Source of the DNA: Gammaproteobacteria bacterium
Lineage (GTDB): Bacteria; Pseudomonadota; Gammaproteobacteria; Pseudomonadales; Halieaceae
Reading direction: 5' to 3'
Assembly: GCA_030427485.1 (NCBI GenBank)
Contig: JAUICG010000020.1
Location: 38,362 to 102,361 of the forward strand
Length of the DNA: 64,000 bases
Under the pieces are notes generated by a model. It was given only the letters and a program-made list of their open reading frames with translations. It was not told the DNA's origin and made no database searches. This document shows positions 47,601 to 54,233 of this stretch, one piece after another. Numbering within the stretch: position 1 is the stretch's first letter; every line of letters starts with the position of its first letter. The translations under genes were made by a program, and so were the position numbers.

Positions 47601-50600
47601 GGTCATCGCCGGCATTTCCTATGAGGGTGTCATTGCCACCAAAACCATAAATAACGTCGGTATCCAAGGTTCCAAATAATGTCTCATCCTGATCAACGCC
47701 GTATCCACCTAGTAAAACGGCAATATCGTGAGTGCTAAAAACGGTATCTTCGAATACAACTTCAAGATTTTGGCCTTGGCCTAACTCCTCAGGTGTCCAG
47801 TAAAGTTGAACGCTATCCTGCCCGCTGTTAAAGCGTATTTCCGTATATCGTGTTTCATTTTCAACCGACTGAACAACCAACCATTCAGTGTCAGTGGAAT
47901 TAATACCCATAAACTGCAGCGTATCGCCTTCATTCAATCTTTCAACAACGTTATCTCCATCTCCGGCGCGGAATACATACCAATTTTCGCCTGCCAAATC
48001 ATTCATCCGATCGCTGCCAGGACCCGGCTCGTAGTAGTCATCACCGTATCCACCATGCAGATAGTCGTCTCCGGCTCCACCTATTAGAATGTCGGCATAT
48101 TCACCACCGCGCAAATCATCATGGCCGGAGCCACCAAAAACGAAGTTGGTACCCTGTCCGACGCCATCTCCGCCCGCGAAATAGTCATCGCCAGCCATCA
48201 AGTCTATTCGCCCGAGTTCTCCCGTAACGACAATCGAGGGCCGGTCTGTCTCGATATACTCTGTCCACGCACGCGGTGCTATTGACAACCCTCCCACGTC
48301 GGTCACATCACCTGTATCAGCCGCAAAAAGAACGTCGACTGGGCCCTGGCTTAGCCCTTCTACCGCGAAGCGCCAGACGTTACTGCCCATGTAAACAGGG
48401 TCGCTGACGCTGCCAGCGGCCTGTCCGTTCTGCGTCAGTGACAAATCCCCGGCATCAACACCGAGCACGGCCTCATTGAACACTATGTCAATGTTGAATA
48501 ATGGCGAAGCAGGTTCCGTATCACTAAAGGCGCTAGTAAAAACTATCTCCGGTGCTGTCAAATCAACCTCAAAAACCCACTGTGCCTGCGCCAATGCGTT
48601 GCCGCTCGTGTCAATTACATCTCCTAACCCAGGTGCCAGCACTACCTGCCAGGTACCACTGAAAAGATCGCTGACATTAATGCTCCAGTTCTCGGCGTCG
48701 GATTGGACCATATTCGACAACGTAGCCTCTTCCCCATCTGGACCCACGATACTGATGTCATCCAAAGTAAGATTCTGCACTGGCTCCGAAAAAGTGAGGG
48801 GAAGTACTGCACTGTTTGTATAAACCGTACTGTCTTTAAAGCCCATGCCCACTAAGGTCGGTTGTGTAAAATCGGGGGTGAAGCTCCATGCCGTCTCACC
48901 GCCCAGCTGATTGCCAGCGGCATCTAGCACGTTACCGGCATTAGCGAGTTGGACGTCAATGCGGTCTTCGACGACGTTCTCGACCCTGATACGCCAGATC
49001 GTGCCATCAACTTGTTCCACAGATGCGATCGATGCCGAACCGGCACCGGGACCACTCAACTGAAAAAATTCAGGCTGCCAGCCCTCAACCTCCTCTGAAA
49101 ACAGTAACAACACATCTAGCAAACCGGTTTCAGACCGGTCTTTGGCATCAGCAACAACAACTGAAGGAGCAACCGTATCCCGACGAAAAGACAACTGCTG
49201 AAAATCCAACAGGTTGCCGCTTTGATCCTCTAAGGCCAGGGAGAGAACATTCGTGCCCTCAATGATGCCCAGGTATTCCTGTTGAATCGACCAAGAGTTG
49301 CCAGTGGTACTGTCTGTAGATAGCCAGAAAACACCATTATCATGCAGGCTGGCGCGGTGATTGCTATCATCCGGCTCCGCGCTGAACTGACGCAACTCAA
49401 CGCCAATTATGCCCTGTATAGTGCTAGTCCCCCCATCATCCTGCTCCCAGACTACATGCGCACCGCTGACATCTGCATATCCGTCCGATACCTGGTTTTC
49501 GGTTAACTGCGATAGTACACCTGCGTCCCAGAGCATAATCTCATCGGAATTGGGATCGCCATCGGTTAGCCTTGCCGTCCACGCTACCCTGTCTGCGTCG
49601 ACAGCGGGGGCAAACTCCGAGTAAGCGGTCTGCGTGAGATTCAGTATGTTCCCACCCTGCCAATAGAAGATATCGGTATCGCCCTCAATTTCATCAACGG
49701 CCTGCCAGACAACCGTATTACCGTCGATAGCGGGTGCAGAATCATCAACGTCATTGTCAGTGAGCCGAATACCACGTGACAGAGGCAAAGGATCACCATT
49801 TTCGTCCACGTATAATTCTTCAAACTCGGGCAATATCTGGGGCTCCACGCCATCCCAGAAGACAATTTCTGAATCATTACCGTCATTAACTTGCCAGACC
49901 ATGTTTTGGCCGGATATGCGGGGGTTATAGTCGTCCTGTTCGTTATCAGTAACCTGAAAAAATGCACCGTCTTCCCATGCATAAATTTCAGTGTCATTCC
50001 CATCGTATGCGGACCAAACCACTCGTCCTTCTGATAAATCCGGCGAAAGATCGTCCACCAGATTGTCCGTGATCATTTGAATGGCCTGGCCATCCCAGTA
50101 GAACACCTCGTAGTCATCGCCATCCCAGCCAACCCAAACGGCACCGTCACCGTCCGCTGATACACGAGAAACCTCTTCGACGGACAGGCTGCCCCCGGAT
50201 ACTTCAGTAGATAGAATCTGGCGTGTTTGGAAATAACTCTGCAACTCCGCCTGACCAATGGTGATATGACCCTGCGGATCAATGGATGTAGAGACATCGA
50301 TGAATTCACTATCAGGCTGTCCAGACAAGCCCAGCAGAACTTGGTACTGGTCCAAATCGAAGGCTTCGACCAAAATATCGATACCAATATCCTGGGTTAC
50401 GTGATCGCCGTTCACAACCCCGCCCGGTGCAGTATCGTTGCTCAAATTCAGCTGCGCAGACGGCGGCACCGCCAACGCCTGCAGGGCACTGGACTGAAAG
50501 ATCAGCTGGTCCTGTGCATCAATATCGCCATCCGCATCAAAGTCAAAACGCAAATCAAAGCCAGCGTCGCCAGAGGCGGTACCCAGGCTTCGGCTGAATC

Positions 50601-51162
50601 GGAACAAATCCAGAAAATCGTTGTCGCGATCGCCGTCCACATCACCCGCCAGCCGGTGGAAGTCTCCAGCAAGACTATCGCCGCCCACGCCGTCATTGTT
50701 GCCATCCAGAGTGAGTCCGGTGCTGGCCTCAACATCCCCGGCGTCAAGGATCGCCAGGTAATTGCCATCCGGCAGTGCGCCGCCAACCTCCAGCGGAAAA
50801 TGCCAGGTGGCCGTCTGCTCATCCGGCGACAGGGTCAGGGTCGCTTCACTGAGATCCAGGTCCTGGCCCGTGGTGGTGTTACGCAACCGCAGGTCCGTCG
50901 CCAGCAGGCCCGTCGCGGCCTGATCAAACTCCACCGTGATGGCAGTTACCAGCGAACGCTGGTCGTCCAGAGGGTCTTCGTTCAGGTAGGCCGCAGTAAC
51001 CGCCAGGGGATCGGCTGACAGGAGAATGCGCGGCTCGAGGAGTTCCACACTGGGTGCCCGGCTCAGGGCGTGGCGGCGTTTGCCGTCGCCCCCGTTGGAG
51101 AGCAAGTAGCGGATGGCCCGAAACAGCAACGTCTTTTGGTAAACGCCCATGCTCACTTCCAT
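35662..51162 (-). CDS. Giant LEPR-XLL multidomain surface protein with RTX, FG-GAP, LRR and YD/RHS regions
   Basis: A single 5,166-residue frame. Order (residues approximate): LEPR-XLL signal LEPRILLSAD (42-51); dockerin-like calcium repeats (171-221); TolB/WD40-like repeats WDGDDYEVFYWDG (340-600); three Ig-like SWM/Big-type domains (650-970); five RTX blocks of GGxGxD repeats (990-1770); seven FG-GAP repeats G-D-F-N-G-D-G (1970-2480); an MtoP-like beta region; LRRs (2775-2905); a transglutaminase-like domain (about 2945-3070) with His and Asp but no Cys; DUF6531-like entry (3600-3680); YD repeats ending in a core YDPNRGQFIGRDP and SLYSYVGNFPNVLSDSTGL (3690-4900); and a 262-residue tail, Ala/Gly-rich then Trp/Ser-rich. 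Start codon: ATG 51162 has GGAG touching it; ATG 51150 (MGVYQKTLLF) has better GGAAG spacing. The N-terminus lacks an obvious Sec signal, and the LEPR-XLL motif may itself be the export signal. Function probably surface adhesion or contact-dependent toxin delivery; cargo not recognised. Confidence 0.85.
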   Translation of the reverse strand: MEVSMGVYQKTLLFRAIRYLLSNGGDGKRRHALSRAPSVELLEPRILLSADPLAVTAAYLNEDPLDDQRSLVTAITVEFDQAATGLLATDLRLRNTTTGQDLDLSEATLTLSPDEQTATWHFPLEVGGALPDGNYLAILDAGDVEASTGLTLDGNNDGVGGDSLAGDFHRLAGDVDGDRDNDFLDLFRFSRSLGTASGDAGFDLRFDFDADGDIDAQDQLIFQSSALQALAVPPSAQLNLSNDTAPGGVVNGDHVTQDIGIDILVEAFDLDQYQVLLGLSGQPDSEFIDVSTSIDPQGHITIGQAELQSYFQTRQILSTEVSGGSLSVEEVSRVSADGDGAVWVGWDGDDYEVFYWDGQAIQMITDNLVDDLSPDLSEGRVVWSAYDGNDTEIYAWEDGAFFQVTDNEQDDYNPRISGQNMVWQVNDGNDSEIVFWDGVEPQILPEFEELYVDENGDPLPLSRGIRLTDNDVDDSAPAIDGNTVVWQAVDEIEGDTDIFYWQGGNILNLTQTAYSEFAPAVDADRVAWTARLTDGDPNSDEIMLWDAGVLSQLTENQVSDGYADVSGAHVVWEQDDGGTSTIQGIIGVELRQFSAEPDDSNHRASLHDNGVFWLSTDSTTGNSWSIQQEYLGIIEGTNVLSLALEDQSGNLLDFQQLSFRRDTVAPSVVVADAKDRSETGLLDVLLLFSEEVEGWQPEFFQLSGPGAGSASIASVEQVDGTIWRIRVENVVEDRIDVQLANAGNVLDAAGNQLGGETAWSFTPDFTQPTLVGMGFKDSTVYTNSAVLPLTFSEPVQNLTLDDISIVGPDGEEATLSNMVQSDAENWSINVSDLFSGTWQVVLAPGLGDVIDTSGNALAQAQWVFEVDLTAPEIVFTSAFSDTEPASPLFNIDIVFNEAVLGVDAGDLSLTQNGQAAGSVSDPVYMGSNVWRFAVEGLSQGPVDVLFAADTGDVTDVGGLSIAPRAWTEYIETDRPSIVVTGELGRIDLMAGDDYFAGGDGVGQGTNFVFGGSGHDDLRGGEYADILIGGAGDDYLHGGYGDDYYEPGPGSDRMNDLAGENWYVFRAGDGDNVVERLNEGDTLQFMGINSTDTEWLVVQSVENETRYTEIRFNSGQDSVQLYWTPEELGQGQNLEVVFEDTVFSTHDIAVLLGGYGVDQDETLFGTLDTDVIYGFGGNDTLIGNAGDDQLFGGEGDDTLYANKFGQFALGEFDVLDGGFGNDLLYGLEDSTYIFKPSYGTDTIIAYSSQSVRFAGIDSSQVEVVTARSPITGLVSAIELVGTDDRLLLSWGPISQVYEVSLEFDDATWSTSDVRSRAFSSIGTPSDDILFSGNAASVIAAYEGDDTIWAGDLDDLIDAGEGDDWISANGGDDTISGKEGADSIDGGLGVDRYFLDAGFGHDLISDPDWEAFRVQSQQGLIQLRDFDDISLYLDYYLKYPGNENLSEGLVLDRIGSSGADVAIIGWSPDRNIAASQQVGPSIYFESSNVTWDASQITDIVFSTSASGASDNLFRGIGNDTLDTAGGDDLARMGAGNDTVSGGAGNDELYGEAGADTLDGGEGNDILYGGPGSDTYIFSGNFGNDFISEEIWTAETIRFDGFNRDQFRIFGIEGEGVIGGQFGVNFTVPYLVIESLTSNDRLTIDWHPHPNSSVGIDDLDIVFDDVSLNPINLFLGILGQLGTDSDDYLYQAGGDQVVYGKNGNDDIWLGSGNDTAYGEEGDDNLFGEAGNDNLYGGEGDDYLHDLDGADIFDGGPGNDVIKLDGEDLVSFGRGYGVDVVYNTGFSGPNIILVGGLAPVDVSVSRNSINPEIFVITINDTREQLIFYDHAPSSIQFSDEFFTSWSPSVIEQNLAPRVSTAEADYFSGSNERIVQHAPGGTAYFDFQMPTFVSEVDSNDLSIVGTASSGATIGTPTQVDAFTWRFPIFGLSDGILGVVLGDEAGSVLDAVGDPVAPLSWVGEINTGGVDVDHRLDNGTGLKITGVDTDVGTNRTVTGAGDFNGDGFSDVLVYGKSNGFHGAYIVFGSPDESPSVDLNSLVTTGEGVQILTNISTPSFVASSAGDFNGDGLADIVIGAADEGQTNGGDTGGEVYIVYGRESAETIQLEDISRNAGGIILSGDTRGQSSMRLGTSVSGIGDFNGDGLSDIALGATGADAAYIVFGTDQSYQFPVEGLLASNLSIRIDYTESTGSDSVVEFANDVSYLGDFNGDGYDDVAISLERISKTKQRALPDENGDLSLQTVNVNGGTGDVYIVFGAQYSSPILDASALGSQGMRILGRDDLPDGLAISSAGDFNGDGFSDLAFAESGGILTETDSEGSVVYETSLTGRAHIVLGNAEGVDLDTAQGPFFYGFLIRPPTTTSDWDYFDGGNQLTKIQSIGDFDQDGYSDVLVGIGSGAMAIHGRSGTYGDIDPDNSFTFDGRFFSGSFENIAFVGDVDGDKAPDLVMSGVTNEEFEEIVLVADRDDLAADPGSREFIVRTRAGDSGNVIVGQSDSTDGSIAAGLILRFTDASDVSGVATNTIRHYDEEVAYFSEIDQTQTLSDVWYIESTRSAIANTQLTFNIDPSTLDGFELDRLRVLQSTDGRQWRVLNQESGGLENNQISAVTDQLGFFTIGTTGALKLPFAELQDLSINGRLAPILVNNGVGKTFTVSYEDPSGADLDLTSLDGNDIAVVAPDGSVLVATLVSLDPGPETNTANATYVVSPPGGTWEGTDNGEYRIILNPDQVMNLRGDYTLGATLGRFDVDLAVVFADEILESALKKELGIESAEILRPSHLSVLTSLRLDLTAVSDLTGLEWARNLQSLSIAPGNWDMPTNTLNNLEVIAAFSQLQELSIVGANLTAADTALFAQLDKLRSLDLRYNVIDDLSIFEVNPNLDVLRLHGNPLDTADFSTIGGLPYALDLAPDIGRIDAALMFNDPNLTVEQITERMLDEIVESLHFNPIQIYEWVYNNIEYEAYSGILKGTGATLHTQSANAWEQSLLLIELLERAGIEAELVVGDARLFTLDQLQPWVGVTDQQAAAELFYQAGLTNGQLAPPDVSTVADEAYMAHAWVRLTLPDGEGGSRWHELDPSYKLSDYEYGIDDISQLVPFDVLDDPDDLDDVGYLSQERRDLPLEFWADQLKDYLAVHQPDASVSDIGSDNTLLHRSFQFLPGLEYATRNTSYYAPELVPDSMYEKVTITYEYNDTSYGQQFVFPTGNKFEYEVRLSEISEKRVDVSHEDWRYFRLNDGRNPPITAVGPMAFTDIYHALNGIYYANLFRFPDYNPNGISPKLLVDGQEVAVGSAVRLGKNFTLHVEYEGPNSNLLGRVSDTGNGWGNGAENQFSVVRKSPDYVSLGLEANQQSDWLLARRHAELVALTDDLADSGTFDLDGHSTALLSLAATQYLHSIDSSVDDISRLVGATKVTSPGLVVVHAKKQGSFGGDGAYPWVLKDPVISVQSESTYGDWVYFDGDSQTLGHDRELMGYQASALEHDLWESLLGLKTLSTVKSLQIAHQQQAEGKNQVFTITSENIDELLPLLNLSTEVEQNIAVGVANGATAIVPQKPTKLGKIDVGYVLLGGDYENYDGGFLVSPDYRGGVASDIPLDFPDIPEGSYFGHSRVGDLGVNPANGNLAIDQVDLRLPSIGVPLEFARHYDSQSQEDVGLGVGWVYSYSDYLSFESGNQVVWHSSDGVRITFTEKAEGGYSNDANLFGSFSEHSGNHAYQYTGTDGAQFRFDNSGKLVGVVDANSNQLVIDYEGQPRVQRVYNDNDPATFISFTWNNNKITEVSDSAGRIWQYGYTGNKLTSVVMPSDAETPALTLNYGYSNNDQLAQIENADGGVHSVTYYPTGQVFQVVDPEGGVETYYYSRYHQQTELVDELGNNQLFSYDGDGYLVQQRQEDLTSTEWTWENGLLIEIEDYYGQQEYFDHDEYGNVTSYLDKRGIETSYEYENPIPALGIYNLVTAMTRPDGIGNTAYQYDDTGNLLQLIDALGNVTSMTYDDRGLLTSVTDPLGNALESTLDGDYTTYYGYSDNGQLLGSFRDLTPDSWLDNPDLENVVLNDSFILWRYQYDAVGNRIHVIDPTGGRTTTGYDLLGRAIEVTQALGHDESGVANPALGYTSYWSYDDNGNLVSQTDALGQVTQFEYDLNRRLTDVIAADYTRSSVSYDAAGNLVTQTNANGISTSFAYDELNRRVQTLHIDGASSFLDYGAGARVERQVDPLGNATLFRYDFAGRRIEVEDALGQVVRSVYDDSGFLTSVTDRRGSVTRFTYDDLGRSLLVLGEGGFVEQREYDANGNIVSVTRYDVSGQPLDAEGNPLVPQDLSSLPQRQTYTTYDQAYRPIEVFDSDGQSVVTLYDAFGRVIQVTDERGISTDFVYDENGNLKSRTNPDDGEVRFDYDPLNRLIVNTMPEGGEWSYQYDSRGRLIQEVDPLSRVTSYQYDANGNILLRENPGGGSIEYTYDDRDRLIYLDRSVGNDDVFAYDLNGNVVSAITLQIDSGSQAYLETGILFSYDELNRLAGEQLFFADGGESLVTYSRDGEGNVLSQSDNDGRIVTYVYDAAGRLSRIASSEGETADVTYNGFGDRSGITYANGVTDTFTYDQVGRIQSVSWASDVETLGQMAYVRNESGLPTEIWEVIDGQWEILTIQRDTTGRPISVTALNNVQRSELFDFDLNGNLEDAGEDDNLAFDLADQVQEDGEGNIYTHDDQGNLTLTEYADGSLMEIGYDATNRVISINNYDTAGQLLRSTAYTYDALGRRVRIEEFDASEQSTLLTYQKFAGQQLIGMTISVDDVEVTDRHYLVGTYLDDVFAVNVDGQSTYVHRDMLGNARIFTDQLGDIEGTQTYSMYGKTLETSGVNNTGLGFSARPYDEFTGFIDLRERFYDPNRGQFIGRDPISTLARGTSLYSYVGNFPNVLSDSTGLAPELKSAQQQPTRDAVPQPFLTAGTAVLFNGLSIYLGANAIAGISATGSAGAIAAFGLAGAGVGAAAGFVLGVGAATDYLVTGGKNIEVMTDAMGDIIDAATLVSFVNGGAVKGISGAASDAIVSGLFLSYGAILTEANKEYTVGQDIASDIYSALAVTSNNFAVSGGGPMTISLSAFKPVWNWEQMTATSVAQYTGSSNTSTSNYNANQSDWAVSYNFNYDSFLGTGRTYGSFGDWLGEVKSNVKGFFRGVGNVISDIFGW

Positions 51163-51187
51163 CTCCGCAGCCTGGTGCTACAGCTGC

Positions 51188-51223
51188 AAAAAAGAAGGCT
51201 TATGCTTAGCTCAACCGCCTTCT
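51188..51223 (-). terminator. Intrinsic terminator/attenuator just upstream of the giant gene
   Basis: Read leftward, AGAAGGC (51217-51223) pairs with GCCTTCT (51193-51199) around a 17-base loop and is followed by a run of T (A-run 51188-51193 on the plus strand). The T-run ends about 26 bases before the giant gene's ATG, which leaves no room for a promoter between them. It could therefore regulate, rather than simply end, transcription into the giant gene. Confidence 0.7.
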
Positions 51224-51264
51224 ATATGTGATCATATGGTCGGGTTTGAAGCGGGCGAAGCACC

Positions 51265-51378
51265 CTAAACCTCCCGATCCGATATCTCCTCTCCCGTTGG
51301 AGCCGGATGGAGACCCACCGAGGCTTCAAATACTGGAGTTGCAGCGCGGCTAAAGCTCCTCAGAGTGAGCGTAAGCAT
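51265..51378 (-). CDS. Possible small ORF (37 aa) upstream of the giant gene
   Basis: ATG 51378 to a TAG at 51265 gives MLTLTLRSFSRAATPVFEAS followed by VGLHPAPTGEEISDREV. GGGGAGGA lies seven bases upstream of the ATG, a strong ribosome site that can be masked by a TCCCC/GGGGA hairpin. It is in the same direction as the giant gene and ends before the terminator hairpin. It could be a leader peptide or a small secreted/processed peptide; there is no homology I recognise and it may be spurious. Confidence 0.4.
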   Translation of the reverse strand: MLTLTLRSFSRAATPVFEASVGLHPAPTGEEISDREV

Positions 51379-51387
51379 TATGTATCC

Positions 51388-51401
51388 TCCCCTTTAGGGG
51401 A
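51388..51401 (-). promoter_or_regulatory. Hairpin overlapping the ribosome site of the 37-aa ORF
   Basis: TCCCC-TTTA-GGGGA (plus strand) can fold into a five-base-pair stem that includes the GGGGAGG ribosome-binding sequence of the small ORF. It could limit translation; this is inference from complementarity only. Confidence 0.35.
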
Positions 51402-51710
51402 AATGGCCAGCCTTTTTTCATGCTAGCAAAGGAATCTACTTTTCGCTAACGAATCCCACACTAAACTAACGCATCAAACCGCGCTTATAACAAATAGCTT
51501 TACACATAATCATTAGTTATTTCTAGTTGTCTGTCCTATCCCATTTCCATAGCCGCATGATGCGACTAACAGACTGCGCCTAAACCAGATTGCAGGCTCC
51601 CTTGCAAAGCCACTCGAAAACGAGACACATTGAGTAAGCCGCCATCATCCAACTCAAAGTCAAGACATCTATCGAAAATGCTGTTGCCACTGATTTTTAA
51701 TCAATGCACA
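51402..51710. other. AT-rich intergenic region, probable promoter zone
   Basis: About 310 bases between the cohesin/dockerin gene stop and the small ORF hairpin. It is AT-rich and should contain the promoter for leftward transcription of the 37-aa ORF and giant gene. A TATAAG-like hexamer occurs, but no convincing -35/-10 pair was found. Confidence 0.35.
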
Positions 51711-53537
51711 TCAGGGATTGAGATAGGCTTGCTGCAATAGAAACAGGTCGGAAATCGAAAGCACACCATCATCGTTCACGTCACAGCTCAGCTCTTGTGT
51801 AGGGGTAAGCGACCCAGCCCCTAAAACCTGCTGATTTACCAGTAGCAAATCACCAATACTCAAGCCATCAGTATCGTCAAGATCACAGGACGAAAGCAGT
51901 GGGTTGGTGCCATCGAGCACTTCAATCCCATCGTCAGTACCATCCCCATCAGTATCCAACTTTTGTGGGTTAGTGCCCCAAATATTGCGTTCTTCTCTAT
52001 CCAGTAGCAGATCCCCGTCGGTATCCTGCCTGGTGGGATCGGTCTCGCCAGCATCTACGACGCCATTACCGTTGAGATCCTCCTCATCATCACGCAAGCC
52101 GTCGTTATCGCTATCGAGATCGGCATAGTCAGGAATGCCGTCACCATCGGAATCTGTAGCATAGGTTTCGATGGAATCCAGAATGCCGTCCTGGTCTCTG
52201 TCGAGCATATAGGCGTAGGCTGCTTCGCTCTCCTGCGCGGACAGCGCATCGTTCCAGATAAACGTTTCGCCGAGAGCACCCCGCAACCAGTTATGAAGAT
52301 AACCAATATCCGGAAAATCAGTGCCGCTGTTTGCATTGTTTGCCGCGCCCCCCAACACCAACCTGCTATTGCTGACAGGGTCGATCGCGAAAGTGGCGCC
52401 TTGCAAACTGGCATCTACAACTTCCCCATTAAGGATCAGGGAAGTACCAACGCCAACGGACCGACTAAATTCGTAGTAGAACCATTCCCCCGGCACGATA
52501 TCGCCAAACTCCGAACTGACAATAACGGTATCTGTCGACTGATTTGGTCCGCGGATTCCAGCGACCAACTGAAGTTGGGGATTGACGAAAACGGTAATAA
52601 ACTGATTCGCACCGGTGGCAAAGCTGTCCCCTATGTTTATGATCGGGACACCCGCCTCATCCGCTCGTGCCCAACCGGTTATTGTGAAGCTTCCTGTCCT
52701 CAGAAAGTCCAACGTACCGTATAAATAGGGGCCGGGAGTGTCGTCGAGGATTGTCGCTATGCCATCCGAGACATCCGCATTCTCAGCAAAGTACAGGTAG
52801 TCGCCTACGATATCGTCACCGCCCGGTGTCGGAGCAGAGCCGCCACGAGAAACGATGGTCTCCGGCGTACCTGCAGCATCGTCATATTCACCGTCGCTCT
52901 CAGAATCCACCATCGTCCAGTGAACGACCAGGTCCTCCGAAGCCGCGGGCATATCTGCAGAGTTTGATGTCTGGCAGATGTCTACCTGCTGAAAGACCAC
53001 GGTGCCGTCCAGAACCGTGCCGAGGCCATCGATAATTACCTGCTCGGAGGGACCGAGCGGCTGATAAAGCGATGGGGTCAGGGTAAACGGAGTTTCACCA
53101 CCCAGGTCTGTGATCTCGAGAGTCATCAGGAGATTACCCGAATAAAAACTCGGCGCCGTCAAATCAACGTTGCCCTTTATGCCGACAAAGTCAACGCCAA
53201 AGACGACCTGCGCACCTGCGCCAAAACCAAAATAGTCGAGGGCCGGAGCCACCGTCACCGAGTTGACGGCAACCTTGGCCGGGTCGAAAGTCACCTTCAC
53301 GCCGACGCTGAACAGGTCGTTGGTAACCGGCTCCAAGGCGGGAGTCGCCACATTGCCGTCTATGACAAACTGGAGTTTATGAGTAGAGCCAGGTTGTACG
53401 CAGAAATTTGACGACTTGATACCCAACGCATAGGTACTGCCGCTCGCCAGCAACCCAAGGGCCAGGCAAATCAAAGAATAACTCTGCAGGAAAAATCGGT
53501 CGCGGCCGACTTGTTTCCTTAACTTAGGCCGTTCCAT
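51711..53537 (-). CDS. Secreted cohesin-like / LamG / thrombospondin-3 / dockerin protein
   Basis: A 608-residue protein when started at the ATG at 53537 (MERPKLRKQVGRDRF). It has a signal segment (SLICLALGLLASGSTYA). Residues about 60-190 resemble a cohesin-type domain (VGVKVTFDPAKVAVNSVTVAPALDYFGF ... LLMTLEITDLGGETPFTL). Residues about 210-430 form a LamG/concanavalin-like domain (SFTITGWARADEAGVP ... LGETFIWNDALSAQE). Thrombospondin-3-type calcium repeats then follow (DSDGDGIPDYADLDSDNDGLRDDEEDLNGNG...), and a C-terminal dockerin-like tail (DLDDTDGLSIGDLLLVNQQ ... CDVNDDGVLSISDLFLLQQ). Carrying both a cohesin-like and a dockerin-like part suggests self-assembly or docking to the dockerin-bearing giant protein. 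The frame also extends to 53603 without a better start. Confidence 0.75.
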   Translation of the reverse strand: MERPKLRKQVGRDRFFLQSYSLICLALGLLASGSTYALGIKSSNFCVQPGSTHKLQFVIDGNVATPALEPVTNDLFSVGVKVTFDPAKVAVNSVTVAPALDYFGFGAGAQVVFGVDFVGIKGNVDLTAPSFYSGNLLMTLEITDLGGETPFTLTPSLYQPLGPSEQVIIDGLGTVLDGTVVFQQVDICQTSNSADMPAASEDLVVHWTMVDSESDGEYDDAAGTPETIVSRGGSAPTPGGDDIVGDYLYFAENADVSDGIATILDDTPGPYLYGTLDFLRTGSFTITGWARADEAGVPIINIGDSFATGANQFITVFVNPQLQLVAGIRGPNQSTDTVIVSSEFGDIVPGEWFYYEFSRSVGVGTSLILNGEVVDASLQGATFAIDPVSNSRLVLGGAANNANSGTDFPDIGYLHNWLRGALGETFIWNDALSAQESEAAYAYMLDRDQDGILDSIETYATDSDGDGIPDYADLDSDNDGLRDDEEDLNGNGVVDAGETDPTRQDTDGDLLLDREERNIWGTNPQKLDTDGDGTDDGIEVLDGTNPLLSSCDLDDTDGLSIGDLLLVNQQVLGAGSLTPTQELSCDVNDDGVLSISDLFLLQQAYLNP

Positions 53538-53853
53538 TGCCAGAAAACCACGAAGATTGAGTACGCATGTTATAAATCTCGATGGGGATGCTTGTCTGGT
53601 CACCTTCGAGATTGTCGTTGGTATTAACCAGTGTCGGCGAGGTCACCGACATGGTCGCCGGGCCCACCGCGAGCGGTAGCGGGTTGTCGAACTGGTTGGC
53701 ATAAGTCTGTGGCGAAACAATGTTCCAGCCACTATCGAAAAGCACCATGCCGTTGAGACCGCAAGGTGTGGTCTTGGTCTGGACGCAACCTGCCAGATAA
53801 TCGATAAGCAATGGTGCAGAAAGTGCACGCACCCGGAGAACTGATGAGGACAT
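53524..53853 (-). CDS. Small hypothetical protein overlapping the cohesin/dockerin gene
   Basis: A 109-residue frame from ATG 53853 (MSSSVLRVRALSAP). GAGGG lies nine bases upstream, and its end overlaps the ATG of the next gene by 14 bases, a typical coupled arrangement. The sequence (GLNGMVLFDSGWNIVSPQTY ... LPLAVGPATMSVTSP) has no family I recognise and no clear signal peptide. The overlap and ribosome site support it; composition alone does not prove it. Confidence 0.45.
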   Translation of the reverse strand: MSSSVLRVRALSAPLLIDYLAGCVQTKTTPCGLNGMVLFDSGWNIVSPQTYANQFDNPLPLAVGPATMSVTSPTLVNTNDNLEGDQTSIPIEIYNMRTQSSWFSGNGTA

Positions 53854-54233
53854 TAGCTTCAACCCTCTTAATTCCAGCGTTTTCGCGAAATTGACCCACC
53901 AGGGCCCCTCACAACTGCTTTGATTCCGCTATCGCCTATTGGTCCGGGACTCCAAGCCTCCACCTGCCCTTCAACGGGTCAATGTGCGAGGCATCAGCTA
54001 ACAGGGGCTAGCCAATAAAGTATAAGCAAAAAATGTACCAGCTGCCTTGAAATGCAGGCTATTACTGCCGCGATGAGGCAGCAAAACCCTGTTAACGCCT
54101 GGAGGTGTAAAAAATCTGACACTCCGGCCCTGCCGCTCACTTCAACTCGCACAGGCAGAGATAGAAGAGACTCCCCCTGAGCGCATTTTATCATTGGGTA
54201 GGTCTCATCTCCGCCAAGGAATCAAAACGCACA
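53854..54233. other. Intergenic region between the DUF3467 gene and the small hypothetical
   Basis: About 380 bases. A 66-codon minus-strand frame (53994-54194) has no ribosome site or recognisable motif and is not called. No repeat, tRNA or riboswitch that I recognise is present. Confidence 0.4.

Noticed and set aside
45850..48190. Regularly repeated short DNA in the RTX region, considered as a CRISPR or minisatellite
   Set aside because: The repeats are coding GGxGxD calcium motifs with variable codons, not direct DNA repeats with spacers.
53994..54194. 66-codon leftward frame with a hydrophobic middle
   Set aside because: No ribosome site, no signal-peptide pattern, and no coupling to neighbours.
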